From Ahaetulla prasina (Eukaryota; Chordata; Lepidosauria; Squamata; Colubridae): a DNA stretch of 64,000 nucleotides. Numbering within the stretch: the first letter of the stretch is position 1; each line of letters starts with the position of its first letter. The DNA lies in NCBI RefSeq assembly GCF_028640845.1, contig NC_080540.1:131964420-132028419 (forward strand), written 5' to 3'. A program made the translations under genes and the position numbers. Below, piece by piece: positions 43,581 to 56,842 of this stretch. Under the pieces are notes generated by a model. It was not told the origin of the DNA and ran no database searches. It worked only from the letters and a program-made list of their open reading frames with translations.

Positions 43581-45914
43581 GTAAGGAAAGGGGGGCAAGG
43601 CAAAGGGAACCTGCATCGCGCCGGAGAGCTGCTATCCCCCCCGGCGGAGGACGGAGGTGGGGGGGGGAGAGGAAGAGGCTGGCGTCTCCCCCGGGAAAGT
43701 GGGGGCGCTGGAGGGTCGGGGCGGGATCGGTGCCAAGAGCAGCCCGGTGGACTTTCCAGTCTCTGGGGCTGGGGGAGCGGGAGATAGTGGCGGTGCATCG
43801 GGTCAGCCAAGCCTCGATGCACGGGGGTAATGGTGCTTTCCGGAGTGGAAAGGCGTCCGTCCGCTCTTTGGAGGCGTGAGACTGTTGATGCCTTCGGGTC
43901 AGGCGGTCGCTAGTGCGTGAAGAACTGAACGGGGTAGAAGTGATGGACGGGAGCGGAGTACTTTGCCACTGGAGAATCGCGCTGGGGAATTTGGGAGAGT
44001 GACCGAAAAGCAAGGGACCGCCTGGACGATCGAGTTATGGGGTTTGGGGGGGGTGGATGGCCTCGGGGACAATCCATGTAGTTTTGGGAGTATGGTAAAA
44101 GCAGAGCTGAATCTTGGCATTGGCCTTTGGGAAAAGAGCAACAACCCCCAAAAAAGAGAATAAGGATTGTCATACAGCGACCCAAACGGCCAGGCATTCG
44201 CGTACTGTTAGCTGTTTCTCTGAAGGAAGGACCGGGAGCTGTTTCCCAAAAACCTCAAGAGTCTTGTTGTGAAGTTAACTGCAATTGGAGCCTTGGAATT
44301 GAATGCAAACGGAGACGCTGGCTTGGTCTTGCGGATGGGAGACCGCGCTTCTTTGTGCTCCCTCCGAGAAAACTTGGTGTGGCAATCTAGACTAGAGGCA
44401 CGTAATAGCGAGCAGTTGGCAGATTTCCCTACGGATCCTTCGGCAATTAAAAACGTGGGATTTGAAGTCCAGCTTCATTTTAATAAGAGTGCCCATAGGA
44501 AGAGCTCTCGGGTTTCTTTCGGAGCTAGAGATCTGAAGATTTGCTAAACGAAATGAAATGCAGAAGGGTGGAATGTGAGATGGTGTTGCATCAGGAGGGA
44601 ATAAAAGGAATGCTAAGTGGTGTTAAATGAGCATTAAATACAGTACAGGGGGAAAAATGGAAAATATCTGGAAAATTGGCAGCCGCCTCTAATTTCAAGG
44701 GGGTTGCATTTCAGAAATCTCTCTGTGATGCTACTGTATTGTGAGCTATGTCTGTATATGGATTTTATTTTTGTAACCCTGTAGGATAACAAAGAATCTC
44801 TTTTGGCTTGGCTATTTCCACTGGGCATGGCAAAAATAATCTCACCCCAGGAGGTGAGCTGCTGCTAGATCTAGACAATAATCAAGCTACTGAGAGAGAG
44901 CAGGGCCTGGGTGGAGGAGGGAGGGAGGGAATATCCTGAGCTTCAGGACAGACACTTAACAACTTAGCCCTACTATTCACCATGTAGAAATATAGTAGTC
45001 TAGGGGAAATATCTCGAACAGGAGGAAAGTAAATGGAATGCAATTCATGCTAGGCCCTGGATAAAAAGATTGTGCCTTGTTCTATCTACATTACCATGTT
45101 TATTGTTCTTCACTAAGTTTTAAGGCTAAGGTTGGTTTGGCATTTTTCTTTCAATCACACTTAGGATGTATGTACCCAAGTGAGTCCTGAACATACATTA
45201 TAAAATTCACAGCAAAGGTCAACGTAGCCACCTCAAGTTTACAGAAGTAAAAAGAAAAATAGTAATAACGTATACCGTTTTTTGTTTGTTTCATTGATTT
45301 AATAAATGTTTATGGGGGGAAAAACATCCTTGGACGTGAATTGAGAAGCTTCAACTTGGAAACACATAGAAATGTTCATTTTGTTACATATGAGAATTTG
45401 GAAATTTGGCCACGCTAAATCATTTCCCAATTTTCAACATGCCTTAATCTGAACAGATGTGTGTCTGTATGTATGTGCACATGTGTGCCTCTATAATTAG
45501 AATAATTATGGTTGGAGTTTAATCCTTGTAAAGACATTCAAGCACCTGAAAAATTCGAACTACCTGGTGCTGTGAAGTTCTCTTTTATTCGTTCATAATT
45601 TGTGTTTTTCAGAATTTGCACTTTTCCCCTGATTTTCTTACGGAATATCCACGTTATATATTGAGATACATGTACTGTTTTTTTGCAGACATATAAAATA
45701 GCCTGGTTGTTTGAGATGGACTTGATCCTTCTTATGCCTACCACAAAAATCGCTAACATGCCTCTGACATCACATGTAGCATGCTAATTATAAAGAGATA
45801 TATATTTTGCTTTTCTGTTTGGAAAGTCAAAGGTATGCATTTTAAGAATGCATCCTCTAAAAGCCAAGGGAAAAGTCTCCAAACCTTTTTATCATAGTTG
45901 AGTGCTTTCCTGCT
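43581..45914 (+). other. XYLT2 intron 1, 5' part
   Basis: GC-rich for the first ~800 bp, where G-runs may be regulatory, then AT-rich. No further XYLT2 exon and no nameable repeat. Confidence 0.6.
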
Positions 45915-46227
45915 GGAGGTAGTCCTTGACTTACGACCATAACTGAAACTAGAATTTCTGTTGATACACCTGATTTTATGACTTTTTCGCCCATTGACTT
46001 CTCTTGTTGGAAGCTGGCTGAGAAAGTTGCAAATACCATCACCTGACCCCGGGATGCTGCAACAGTTTTAAATACATGCCAGTTGCCAAGCACCTGAATT
46101 TTGTTCATATGACAGTGGGGATGCTGCAATGGTCATAAGTGTGAGGACCAATAGTAAGCCACTTTTTTCACTACCTTTGTAACTTGGAACAGTCGCTAAA
46201 GGAATGGTTGTATGTTGAAGACTACCT
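45915..46227. mobile_element. TA-flanked MITE (AGGTAGTCCT family)
   Basis: AGGTAGTCCTTGACTTACGA at the left and GTATGTTGAAGACTACCT at the right. Shortened internally. Confidence 0.75.
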
Positions 46228-47194
46228 ATACTTGTCTTCAGATTCTGTGACCTTCAGAAGCACAATGTTTACCCAAAGTATTGCTTGGTCGTTAAATTAT
46301 AACTGTCGTATAAAAAGAAGCAACAAGTATTGTTTCTTAATTAAATACAACCGAAGAAGGCATAGAAAATCAGACTTCTTGACATGAATTTCTGCCATTG
46401 TGACAGCCACCATCTTTATGGATCCAGTCTGGTAGCAATCAACAAAACTCTTACCTTTTGCTGCATTTACTACAAATTGCATGTCAACGGGCCAATCGCT
46501 TGGGATTATGAGTGTTGAAGTCTAGCACAACTGGAGAGCAAAAGCTGGACAAGGATCTTCCAATTAGAGAACAGGTTAAGTAGATTATACAAAAGGTAAA
46601 TCAATCATATTGGTGGGGGCCTGTAAAAGTAGTCTTGGGGAATATATGCTTCACACTCTAGGTTTAATGAATTGACTTCTGACTAAATAATCATACTGTA
46701 AAGTTTCCCTAAAACTGTTATTGAAGAAGAACATGATAAAAAGAGACATTTAACCTGGCAACCTTTGGGCTAAAGTTTCATCAAAGCTAGCAAGCGTGGG
46801 TATAAGAGCTATGTTCGTAATATGCTAGCTTTCTCAATTCAATTCATCTAGTCTGCCTGAACCTTGGCGCTTCCCAAATATTAGAGAACTTTTTTATAAG
46901 TCCAATTTGATGCCTTGCCATCTGCTGTGCTAGAGGGCACTTTCAGCGTTCTACCAAAATAAGGAACACCTAAGGAACTGTTAAAATGGTTGGACAAATC
47001 CCTCTGTGGGAATTTTTTTATGGAACTTTTTTCACGTCTGCTACCTCTCCTTCTTAAATGTTCAGGAGCTTTCTGTGGTGTTTTTTTTTTCCTTTTAGTG
47101 GACCCTAATATCAACAACAAAATTACTTACTGTTGTGTTTCATCTTGTAGAACACTTCAGAATATTCTAAAGCAGCGTTTCTTAGACTTGGTAA
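46228..47194. other. XYLT2 intron sequence, nothing recognised
   Basis: An acceptor-like CTTTTAG near 47098 is followed by sequence that does not resemble XYLT2. Confidence 0.45.
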
Positions 47195-47400
47195 CTAAAA
47201 GTTGTATGGACTTAAAGTGCTGGCTTTAAGAGACCGGGAGACTGTGTGTTCTAGTTCCACCTTAGGTCTGAAAGCTCAGTGGATGACTTTAGGCCAGCCT
47301 ATCTCACAGGGTTGTTGTGGGAAAATAGGAGGGGGAGGAGGAAGTATTGTGTGTGTATTCACTGCCTTCAGTTACTTATAAAGGCGGGAAACAAATAAAA
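47195..47400 (+). repeat. MIR-like tRNA SINE
   Basis: CTCACAGGGTTGTTGTGGGA and AATAGGAGGGGGAGGAGG in the body and a TATAAAGGCGGGAAACAAAT tail. The tRNA head is diverged. Confidence 0.65.
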
Positions 47401-47431
47401 AGTAAATAAACATTTTAGATTGTGGAATAGT

Positions 47432-47552
47432 TTATTTTAGTATAAATGAGGACCCAAATTGTTGGGGGCAATATGCTGACTCTGTAAACCGCTTAGAGAG
47501 GGGCTATAAAGCACTGTAAAGCGGTATATAAGTGCTATTGCTATTGCTATTT
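47432..47552 (+). repeat. tRNA-SINE 3' half with (TGCTAT)n end
   Basis: AATGAGGACCCAAATTGTTG, GCAATATGCTGACTCTGTAA and GCGGTATATAAGTGCTATTG. Same family as 25806-26041, 5' truncated. Confidence 0.75.
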
Positions 47553-48605
47553 TTGTTATCTGAATGGGTGTCTTCTCAGTCAAGTAAAGACATAGAAGCC
47601 ATCCTTCCTAAGATTTCTGATCACTTCATTGACCAGCCCAGTATTTTTTTTTAAAAAAAAGCAGTAGCTACATTATCATGCAGATTAAAACAGGCTAAAA
47701 AAAGAAAAGTCAGTATAGATTTAATCAAGCCAATATGGAACTATGATTCACAGTGCAAATGAAATAATTAATGCAAAATAAATGTATGTTTCTTTGCCAG
47801 GGTTATGTGAATAAATTAAAAGCTTATCTTTTATCTGCTTTGATTTTATCAGGTTTGCATAGGATGGTTCCTTAAGGGACTTCTGTCAAAAAATAAATTT
47901 CCAGCGTTGAGTTACTGCTTCTCTGAAAAATACCCATTAAGCCAATTACACGCCTAAGATGTAATTTTAGTCAATTGCAAGCAAGATAACCTATTGATTT
48001 GGGGGCTGTTGGATAGTAGTCGGGGAATTGATACTACAGCCCTAAGTGCATCTGCTCTTGAACTTAATGGAGTTTACTATTGTACTTGACAGAGGAGCGC
48101 AGCTTGAATTAACAGTGAAGCATTCAAAGGCTCTCCTAGTCATGTTCCAAACGCCAGTTGCCAGTTGAAACTGAACTCCAATTCATGGTTCCTTTATTTC
48201 AGGAGAAATCCCACTGATTGTATTATGAAGATTCTGGAGCGGTAGTCTTTGTGCATTTCGAATTGAAATATAAAAAAAGAAACCAGCCTTTCCCAACACA
48301 CCTTTTATCTCTTCATGATATATGAAAAGCACCAATGGTTGCCTGCAGCTCTTATGTGACTTCCCTAAAGAGACAATTAGTTGCAAAGTGGGTTGCCTTA
48401 AATCACACCCTTAAAGCAACAGTTTGGGATTTTCTGTTTTCTTAAAACTCTTACTGCCCTTCCTGATTTCTTCAAGTTCTGCTGGAAGACAAAGGCTTTT
48501 GCTAAGTATAGTGATTGTGTGACATACTTTTAAGAGAAAAACTGGATGTCCTTGTGGGCTGTGTGGTTCAGGAATGGGAGTTCTGGGAGAGAGAAAAAGA
48601 AGGTA

Positions 48606-48749
48606 GGTAAAATGAGGACCCAGATTGTTGGGGGGGCAATAAGTTGACTTTGTAAATATACAAATAGAATGAGACTATTGCCTTATACACTGTAAGCCGC
48701 CCTGAGTCTTCGGAGAAGGGCGGGATATAAATGTAAAAAAAAAAAAAAA
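48606..48749 (+). repeat. tRNA-SINE 3' half with poly(A)
   Basis: AAATGAGGACCCAGATTGTT through GTAAGCCGCCCTGAGTCTTC and GGGCGGGATATAAATG to an A run. Close in sequence to the minus-strand copy at 62085-62355. Confidence 0.8.
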
Positions 48750-48949
48750 AAGACGAACTTTTTAAAACAATCCTTTAAAGCAGTGGAAGGCCGAAGGCTA
48801 TATCTTGGGTGGGACCTCATCAATATCATGGGTGGGGCTGAGTTTCTTGAAGTTTTCTCTATTTTTATTTTAAAGCTCTTATGCTCTTGCTTTCATGTTT
48901 TCCTATTTCAATATACATATAATTATATATGTATAATTATATATACAAC

Positions 48950-49302
48950 ATAATTTCTGTTGCTAAGCGAGATACTTGTTAAGTGAATTTCGCCCCGTTT
49001 TATGACCTTTCTTGCCACAGTTATTAAGTGAATCACTTCAGTTTTTAAATTACTGACAGGGTTGTTAGGTAAACCTGGCTTCCCCATTGACTTTGCTTGT
49101 CAGATGGGCGCAAAGGGTGATCGCATGACCCCAGGCCACTAACCGTCATAAATATGAGTCAGTTGCCAAGTGTCTGAATTTTGACCATGTGACCATGAAG
49201 AGGCTGCCAACGGTCCTAAGAGTGAAAAATAGTCATAAGTCACTTTCTTCAGTGCCATTGTAACTTTGATTAAACAAATTGTTGTAAGTCGAGGACTACC
49301 TG
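48950..49302. mobile_element. TA-flanked MITE (AGGTAGTCCT family), left end lost
   Basis: Enters the family sequence at CTGTTGCTAAGCGAG after a TATAATTATATATA stretch and ends GTAAGTCGAGGACTACCTG, followed by TA. Confidence 0.75.
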
Positions 49303-49329
49303 TAGCAGGAAACTATGGCCAGCTTTCAG

Positions 49330-49893
49330 TAAAGCAGCAGGAGTGGCTAGCAGTCATGATGGAGGGGGCACGGAAGTTCAGGCACTACCTTTACCATCCC
49401 TGCTCCAGAATGTTGCATTTTGCATGGCTTAGGACCGGGATATTTACGAGACCGCCTTCTGCCACCTATAGCCTCCCAACGTCCTGTGCGCTCCCACAGA
49501 GTGGGCCTTCTCAGGGTGCCGTCGACCAAACAATGTCGGTTGGCGGCCCCCAGGGGGAGAGCCTTCTCTGTGGCAGCACCGGCCCTTTGGAACGAGTTGC
49601 CTCTGGGTTTACGCCAACTTCCCGACCTCCGGACCTTCAAGCGGGAATTGAAGATGTTACTATTTCTTCGGGCGGGACTAGCCTAAGTATATTTTAATGT
49701 GTATTTTAACTGTATTTTAAGGGGTCTTAAGTCGGTCTTTGACCGTTTTAGTTGATGGCCTTGTTAATATTTGTTTTTAAATTCTTTTAAATTTGCTATT
49801 TATTTGTTGTATTTTAAGATGGCTGTACACCGCCCTGAGTCCTTCGGGAGAAGGGCGGTATAAAAGTTTAATTATAAATAAATAAAATAAATA
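49330..49893 (+). mobile_element. L2-like LINE 3' end
   Basis: Plus-strand frame 49420-49686 encodes GLGPGYLRDRLLPP, then GRAFSVAAPALWNELPLGLR, the L2 ORF2 C-terminus, still open for 88 codons. The 3' UTR ends CACCGCCCTGAGTCC, GGGAGAAGGGCGGTATAAAA and (AAATA)n. A relatively young, 5'-truncated copy. Confidence 0.85.
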
Positions 49894-49988
49894 AATTTAA
49901 CAAATATGTAAGAATCCAAATTTCATCATGATGGGTTGGGGGTGGGATGGTAAGGGATGGGATGATAAGAAGTATCTTTCGCCTAGAT

Positions 49989-50124
49989 TAGGGCTGTCAA
50001 ACTCACAGCCCGCGTGTTGGATGCATCATGTGCTGGCTACGGCCTCGCTCAGTTTAGTGAAAGGGGGGGAAAGCTGCAATATGTCACGTGATGCTGCCAT
50101 GATGCCAGGAGTTTGACACCCGTG
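49989..50124. mobile_element. Short hAT-like MITE (GTGTCAAACTC family)
   Basis: TAGGGCTGTCAAACTCAC to GGAGTTTGACACCCGTG, with 8-bp flanks GCCTAGAT (49981-49988) and TCCTAGAT (50125-50132). Confidence 0.8.
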
Positions 50125-50694
50125 TCCTAGATTGTACAAGTTTGCAGCATTAAAAAAAAAGACATTGTTCATATAAAGGAGCTACTAGGAGGTGTATTAT
50201 CTACAAAAAAACATAACTTCTAAGTCAGCGATACAGCATACCTGTGTATACATAGCTCCATTGTTGAAGCAAGAGGATGTTGTTTTAAAAAGCAAAATGA
50301 AATAGAATGTAAACAGGCTTCATTCTAAAGCATACATCCAGGAAATAAAGTCCTTTAAATTCATGTGGCACTTCAAAGTAAATATGGCTGCATTCCAGCT
50401 GTGGGGTCCTCAGATGCTTGAAGTATCTCTTGGTTGCACTGTTTGTTTTATTTCAAACATCCACGGAGAATTCAAATCAGAGAGATAAGAAAAACCTCTA
50501 TGAATACTTTATGCTAATTTTATTTATATATACAATGTCTCCTGAAAGAAAATTAGAAAATTGCATTGACTTTACAACTTGAAATGTTGAACAGAGAGCA
50601 TTCCAAAAAAGGAAGGGGGAGCAATTCAATCTTAACAGAATATCTCAACACATCTACATTGGTTGTATAAAAAAACAACAATTAAATGCTAATA

Positions 50695-51022
50695 CAGGTA
50701 GTCCTCCACTTACAACAGTTCACTTAGTGACCGTTCAAAATTACAACGGCGCTGAAAAAAATGGCTTATGACTGTTTTTACACTAGTATTGCGGCATCCC
50801 CATGGTCATGTGATCAAAATTCAGAATGCTTGGCTACTGACTCATATTTACCATGGTGGCAGTGTCTCAAGGTCATTTTGCAACCTTCTGGCAAGCAACT
50901 ACTGTGGTTCTCTTAAGAACTGTGGCAAGAAAGGACGTAAAATGGGGCAAAACTCACTTAACAAATGTCTCACAGCAACAGAATTTTGGGTTCAGTTGTG
51001 GTCGTAAGTCAAGGACTATCTG
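50695..51022. mobile_element. TA-flanked MITE (AGGTAGTCCT family), internally deleted
   Basis: CAGGTAGTCCTCCACTTACA to GTCAAGGACTATCTG, with TA at 50693-50694 and 51023-51024. Confidence 0.82.
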
Positions 51023-52995
51023 TACTTTGTTAGTTACTTTGGTTTATATATTCGAGGCAGACCTGGAATATTTGCTCCTGGTATCTCCAGACTATAGCAC
51101 AGAAGGCAGCAGGAAGAAATTTTCCAAAGTGCTAAATTTACTAAGTATCGAAATTCTTCATAAATTTGTGTGTGCTGGACATAATATGCAGGGATAATCA
51201 TGTAATGGGTGAAGAGTGTTGCTCTTCATTCTATACAATTTGAGTAAAAACTGTTTTCCCCCCAGAAAAGGATATATTTTTTTCAGACCCTTACATTTCG
51301 ACTTAGAATTTGGATAACTTCTCATCCACTCTGTAACTCAACAAAAGCAGCTTATGTGCTGTTTCAGAACATAATCTGTGACTCGGAGAAGTCCCTTTTC
51401 CCTTATAGTCTTCATGGCTGAGGATAATAATTGCTAATACTTCAGAATCAGAAGCTTTGGGTTTTGGGGTAGCCAGGGTGTGGAACAGTCACAATTTGTA
51501 CGCTTTATTTATTTTTCTCAGTATTTTGTAGTTGTGATGGGGGTGGGAATTGAAGCTTCAGAGAGACAAATGATGGCTAGGGTGAGAATTGACTTAATTA
51601 TCTAAAGTGGAGTCTGTAGGTTGAAACTTCTTTTCAGGCACAGAAAGGAATAACCAGAGATGGGATTAACAGCCCTTTGATTGTTAGGTAGTGTGACATC
51701 TCTGTGGAAAGAAATGTAAATTCTAGAAGCCAGGCTTTCTGCATTTTTATTTTTTTTGTAAACTTTAGGTTTCAGTTAATATATGGTAGTAGCTGATCTT
51801 GGAATCTCTATTTCAGGACTGGATTGACCTGTGCTTCTTTTGTGCACATAACCTTCTTTTATACATGCTTTAGTTTCTCTTCTAGCAAACCCAAGTACAT
51901 TTTATGTAGAATCCAGAAAGAAAACCCAAAATAATATCTGAATGAATCTATTGGTGGTTGTATTGGTTTTTCAAAGTATCCTTAAAGCCCAATCTCCTAA
52001 AAATTGTGGGTATGGTAGAAGACCCTGTACCCTTATTCGGTGGTATATGACTGTGCTTAGATCCCAGTTAAGAGTTCATTTAAAATAAAATGTGACATGG
52101 ATCAAAAGACCATGGTATATATGCCCCAGTGTTGGCTACTTCATGATGGAACTTAATTTTCAGCTTCTTCTGTTTGTATACAAATAGGTCAACATAAGAC
52201 TAGGGACAGAGGCAGGAGCATGGAAAGCCATGTTCGCAACAAGGGGATTGGGACAACGAATGAACTGGATAGAACATTACAGAGCAAAAGTAATTGCTAC
52301 AAAAATTATTGCTTACTGGATTAGTCTAGAAGGCTTATGATGTGGAGTTCAAAGCCTCAGACACTACACATTGCATACCTCAAGTTCCTAGTTGTGCAAA
52401 CAAAAGATTAAAAAAAAGGGGGGGTGCCTTTTTGATTATGAGCCAAAGAATGAAACAATAAAACATTGGTTTTCTTAGGAATATGGTATAAGCCATATTT
52501 TATTGGTTATGTTTTAAATTACCGTCATTCTCCTTGTCTCAGATACTAAACCCTCTTAGTCCCATCCCCTTTAGTCAAGTGAGTTCTGTATTTTAAAAAG
52601 TATCACCTTGTGTTATTGTATGCAAAAAGCTGGAAAAATAATGAAATAAGGGACCTACAGTGGAAGACTAAATTATAAAACTTCCTTGAACCTGCACAAA
52701 TCGGGACGCTGACCAGTTTGGTTAGAGGAAAAATGATAAAAGGCTTTTTGGAAACACTAGAAACCTTACGTGGACTTTTGGTTGAAACAAGAGTAATCAA
52801 ATTAATGATTTTGGGATTTAAAAGGACAAAGAGGTTAAGGGAAAGTTTAAGATAATATTTACTTGATAGACATGAGGACAAAAAGCATAATGTTTTTTTT
52901 CTTATTTCTCTATTTCTTATGTTGTTTGTTTTGATTGTTCTATATAGATATATTATTGTGTTGAAAATTTCTAAATTAATTTAAACAATCTCTTT
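51023..52995. other. XYLT2 intron sequence, possible old L1 remains at about 52190-52960
   Basis: Weakly L1-like T-rich 3' sequence near 52870-52960. The frames are too broken to be sure. Nothing else. Confidence 0.35.
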
Positions 52996-55010
52996 TGACC
53001 CCTTTGGATGGTAAGCATCTTCCACAATCTCAGGTCTTCTACCAGAGGCCTAGGAGTTCGAGAGTTGTGCATATTATCTTAGCTGTTCCTAGCATTCTTC
53101 TGGACAGATAGCGATGTCATTCTTGGAATCTGTTGGCACTACTCCCTCAGCTTAGGAGTCACAGCCTCTAGTACTCCTACCATCACTGGGATCACTTTGA
53201 TCTTTAATTTCAGATGCTGGTACTTCTCCAGTTTCTCATACTCCTTCCTGATGTAGTCACTTGGAACGGCTACATCTATCACCATTGCTCTTTCTGGTCC
53301 TTGAGTACTATTAATATCTGGTTGATGGTCAGGATCTGCCTGTCAGGATCATAGTTCTGTTATTCTCCATGATCTTCTGTGGCATCTTCCCTCTAAACCA
53401 GGAGTCTCCAACCTTGGCAACTTTAAGACTTGTGGACTTCAACTCCCAAAGCTGGCTGAGAAATTCTGGGAGTTGAAGTCCACAAGTCTTAAAGTTGCCA
53501 AGGTTGGAGACCCCTGAACTAAACATGCCCATACACTGTTCATATGAGCCTGTATGTAATTCCAGCTCAGTTGGATTGTACCACTCAGCGTATGCTGCTT
53601 CCGCCTGCATCTTACACCCCACCACTATGTGTTAGACAGTCTCAGTGGCCTCACTGCACAATCTTCACTACAGGTCCTATCTAGTGTGGTAGACCCCCTA
53701 CTTTAATGGATCTGGCACTTAGTGCCTTTTCTTGTGCTGCTATGACTAGTGCCTCAGTGCTGCCTTTGAATCCAGCCCTTTTCAGCCACTGATAGAATTT
53801 CCCAATGTCTGCCACCTTAGCTACCTGTCGATGGTGTCTTCCATGCAGTGTTTTGTTTTGCTATGGTACTTCCTCTGCCTCTGCTTGATCTTCTCTTTGA
53901 TCTTCTTCCCATGTCTGCTGCTGCCTCAGGCATTCTCTTGGCAGCTCATTTTTTGGTGCCATTTTACTGATCTGCACCTGGATGCTCTGGATTTCATTCA
54001 GAACAATGGCTTTGATACTCACTAGACCCCACCTGCTCTCTTTCTTGCTGGTGTATAGTCTCTGGGCATTGGACTTGGGATGAAAACCTCTGTACATTGC
54101 AAGGAGCTCCCAGATCTTCACATCAGCAGGCCTTCTTTGGCCAGATCACTATACTGATAGTCTGTCTGATGATTGACAGGGCATATGTGTTGATGGCATG
54201 GTTCTTCTTCCCACTGAGATGGCTCTCTGGGACCTGTGAAATTTTGGATGTTGTTATCTTCCTTGCCTCCTCCTCATGGTTTCCATGTCTGCTGTGTGGC
54301 CTGCTGGTAGTTCCACTTTATTATCTAACTACTAACTACTTTATTATCATCCAGCCACATCTGTAGTCTGAATGATGGTGTCCACACCATAGATTCATTT
54401 TAGGTGGATCAGCAAGTCAATGCTTAGCATACAGCTCACTGTCATTTATCTAGAGGAGGTGCTGATGGTAGTTCTACTCTTGAACTCGTATCCATATCTG
54501 GTCCTTGTATTTATGTGACTGGGGGGGGGGGCTATGCAGAACAACAGTGGGAACAGTGCATCACCTTGGTATACGCTGCATTTGATGGCTATTTATGCAA
54601 TCTGTTTGGAGTTGACTTCTTGTGTTGTCTTCCACAATCCCATTGAGTTCTTGAGGAAGGTCCTAAGTGTCCTGCTGACTTTGTATGGTGCCGGGTATTC
54701 ACAGATCCACATGTATGGCATTGAGCCATAGGCTGTCCTATAATCTATCCAGGTTTTGCTCAGATTGATCTGACTAGACCTTGACTCTTGCTGTATCTGT
54801 GAGTAGCTGATGTTTTGAGCCTCTGGTGTTTCCCCAATGTCATTCTGAGTCATGCTCATGTACCGTCCCATATGGCAGCTATGATGGCCAAGTAGGGCTT
54901 TCCATGTTGTGGGGAAACAGATTATTGGCTGGTAGTTAGAAGGTGATGTCCCTTGTGGGGGGTCTTTCATGATCAGCACTGTCCTTCCTTGTTTTAGAGT
55001 CTGCTGCTAG
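52996..55010 (-). mobile_element. Degraded R4/R2-type LINE, ORF fragments
   Basis: Minus strand carries reverse transcriptase pieces at 54593-54979 (KDPPQGTSPSNYQPIICFPT; SKTWIDYRTAYGSMPYMWI), which match the finger/palm part of R2/R4-clade proteins. The C-terminal block lies at 53100-53290 (MVIDVAVPSDYIRKEYEKLE; LKIKVIPVMVG). Many stops and frameshifts. A palindromic MITE lies inside at 53399-53516. Confidence 0.78.
53399..53516. mobile_element. Palindromic hAT-like MITE inside the R4-like LINE
   Basis: CAGGAGTCTCCAACCTTGGC to GGTTGGAGACCCCTG; flanks CTCTAAAC (53391-53398) and AACTAAAC (53517-53524). Arms pair along almost the whole unit. Confidence 0.85.
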
Positions 55011-56748
55011 CAACTGGTTTGTCTGTGCTGCTAAGTATTCATGACTGCTGTTAATTTCTTTAGCCCATGAATGTCAAACTTAAGGTGTCACATTGCTGTC
55101 ACATGATGTTTCACAATATTTTTCCCATTCACGGAGCTGGAGTGGGTGTGGCCTGTGTGTGACAATACTGTCCAGGCCAGGTGCTGTCCATCTCTTCATG
55201 TTCCTGACTCACCTTAGAGGTCTACTAATGCGATAGTGACTAGTTCCTGTTTTGGAGGATATGTATATAAGCATGTAAGTATCACCTTACGTTTTACCAA
55301 GAAATCTGTCTTTTAACAAATGGCCAAGTAAATCCACAGTCCACCTGTTCTTCAGGTATAGGAATTTGAGCTGTGACAGATGGTAAAGCAAAGCCATGAG
55401 AACCACCTGGGTAGAGGTATTAGCATTTTTCTCGCTGCCTGTCAAGATTGGAGGCTCTAGATGCCTTGAGGTTGTATGAGATGCTCTGTTCCTTTTGCTT
55501 TTGAAGAATGTGTGGCTACTGCCCCTTTGGTGTACTGGGCGGCGGTGAAGCAAAAAAACAAACAGGATTGTGGGGTGGGGGTGGGCATTTAATCTGGATT
55601 CTGGACACAGGCAGCGTCAACCCGGAAGTCTGCAGCACTCTATTTCCTTTTCTTTATGATTCAAGCAGAAGAGATCGCTTTGGCATTACTGTACGTAGCA
55701 ATTAGGAGCCACAGAATTCCTTAACTGGCAGCCGGTAGCAGGTGTAAAACCTGGACGGATGTGTTTTTGCCACTCATGGTTCACATGAAGAGCTTCTGGG
55801 AAAACGATCAGCATGCAGCTGTGTTTGAAGGCACTATTTAGAAAGGCCAGCTTTAATGCTTAGCAGGGCACATGTGCAAGAGGAACAAGGAAGAACAGGA
55901 AACAGGTGTTTTTACAGCTGGTCTTTCCTTGTCTTGTCTCTTGTTGCCTTGCATTGAAGGCTGCTGTTGGAGAGTACTTTTCTTTGAAAAGAAGATGCCA
56001 TGGATGGGCTTGATCACAGGAGGGCAGAGGAGAATACAGGAAAGCTTTCCTGTACCGGGGATTCAAATATTTAAATAAAACAGTTTTGTTTTAAGGTGAA
56101 TTCATTCTGTGGAATTCATTCTTGCTTGCCCCAGGCTGAAAAAGGGAAGCTGAGTTCCTTACTTTCCAAAAGGATGGAAGTGTCACCTTCCTAGCAAGGA
56201 TGCCTGTCAGGATGTGTGGATTTGAAAGGGGAGCAAGACTTCTGTTGTTTGCCTGCCTCCTCCTTTGGCTTTCACCTCCTGAGTGGAGAAAACAGGCTTG
56301 CAAATCCCTGAACAGATGGCTCCGGCTGGTGACTAATGAACTGTTATCTCTGCCTGTTCTAGCATCTCTCTGGGATGCACGTTTGAAGTAGAAACCTTGA
56401 GGAAGTTTTTGATCTTTGTTTGTGTTAAGCTTGTTTAGAAAACAGAACTGCTGGTTTTTTTTATAAAAAATAAAAATCCTCTGTATGACAAGGCTGATAG
56501 GTTTGATCACTGAAATGTTAAAAATATGGCAGGTGTGAAAATCAGAAAGGTGCAAACACTATGGGCTAGTTTGGCTTTTAGTGCATTGCTTTCAATAGAT
56601 CAAAGTGCCGCTTTGTAGCACGTGCATCTCATTCGGTTGGCATTTATTTTCATCCTTCCATATTTTATCCTGGTAAGGATATGCTTTTCTGGAATCCGCA
56701 ACCAATCTTGTTCAACAGTTGTAGAAATCAAACCATGAACAACACTGA
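55011..56748. other. XYLT2 intron, little recognised
   Basis: A fragment near 55070-55165 (ATGTCAAACTTAAGG, GCTGTCACATGATG) resembles the hAT-like copy at 49989. The rest shows no exon or repeat that I can name. Confidence 0.4.
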
Positions 56749-56749
56749 G

Positions 56750-56751
<2 letters not shown>

Positions 56752-56829
<78 letters not shown>

Positions 56830-56842
56830 ATCTATCTACCTA
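56752..56842. repeat. (CTGT)n/(CTAT)n microsatellite, left part
   Basis: Ten CTGT units pass into about ten CTAT units. The same CTAT repeat resumes at 57417-57448 after an insertion. Confidence 0.92.

Larger units (their letters stand above)
42860..43800 (+). promoter_or_regulatory. XYLT2: CpG-rich promoter region of XYLT2
   Basis: CpG dinucleotides are dense here, in sharp contrast to the surrounding AT-rich sequence. A GC box CCCCGCCC lies at 43271-43278, with a second GC-rich CACCCGCCCCGCG just after. No TATA box is evident, as is usual for a housekeeping CpG-island promoter. The transcription start is not visible; a position between about 43.0 and 43.4 kb is inferred. Confidence 0.75.
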
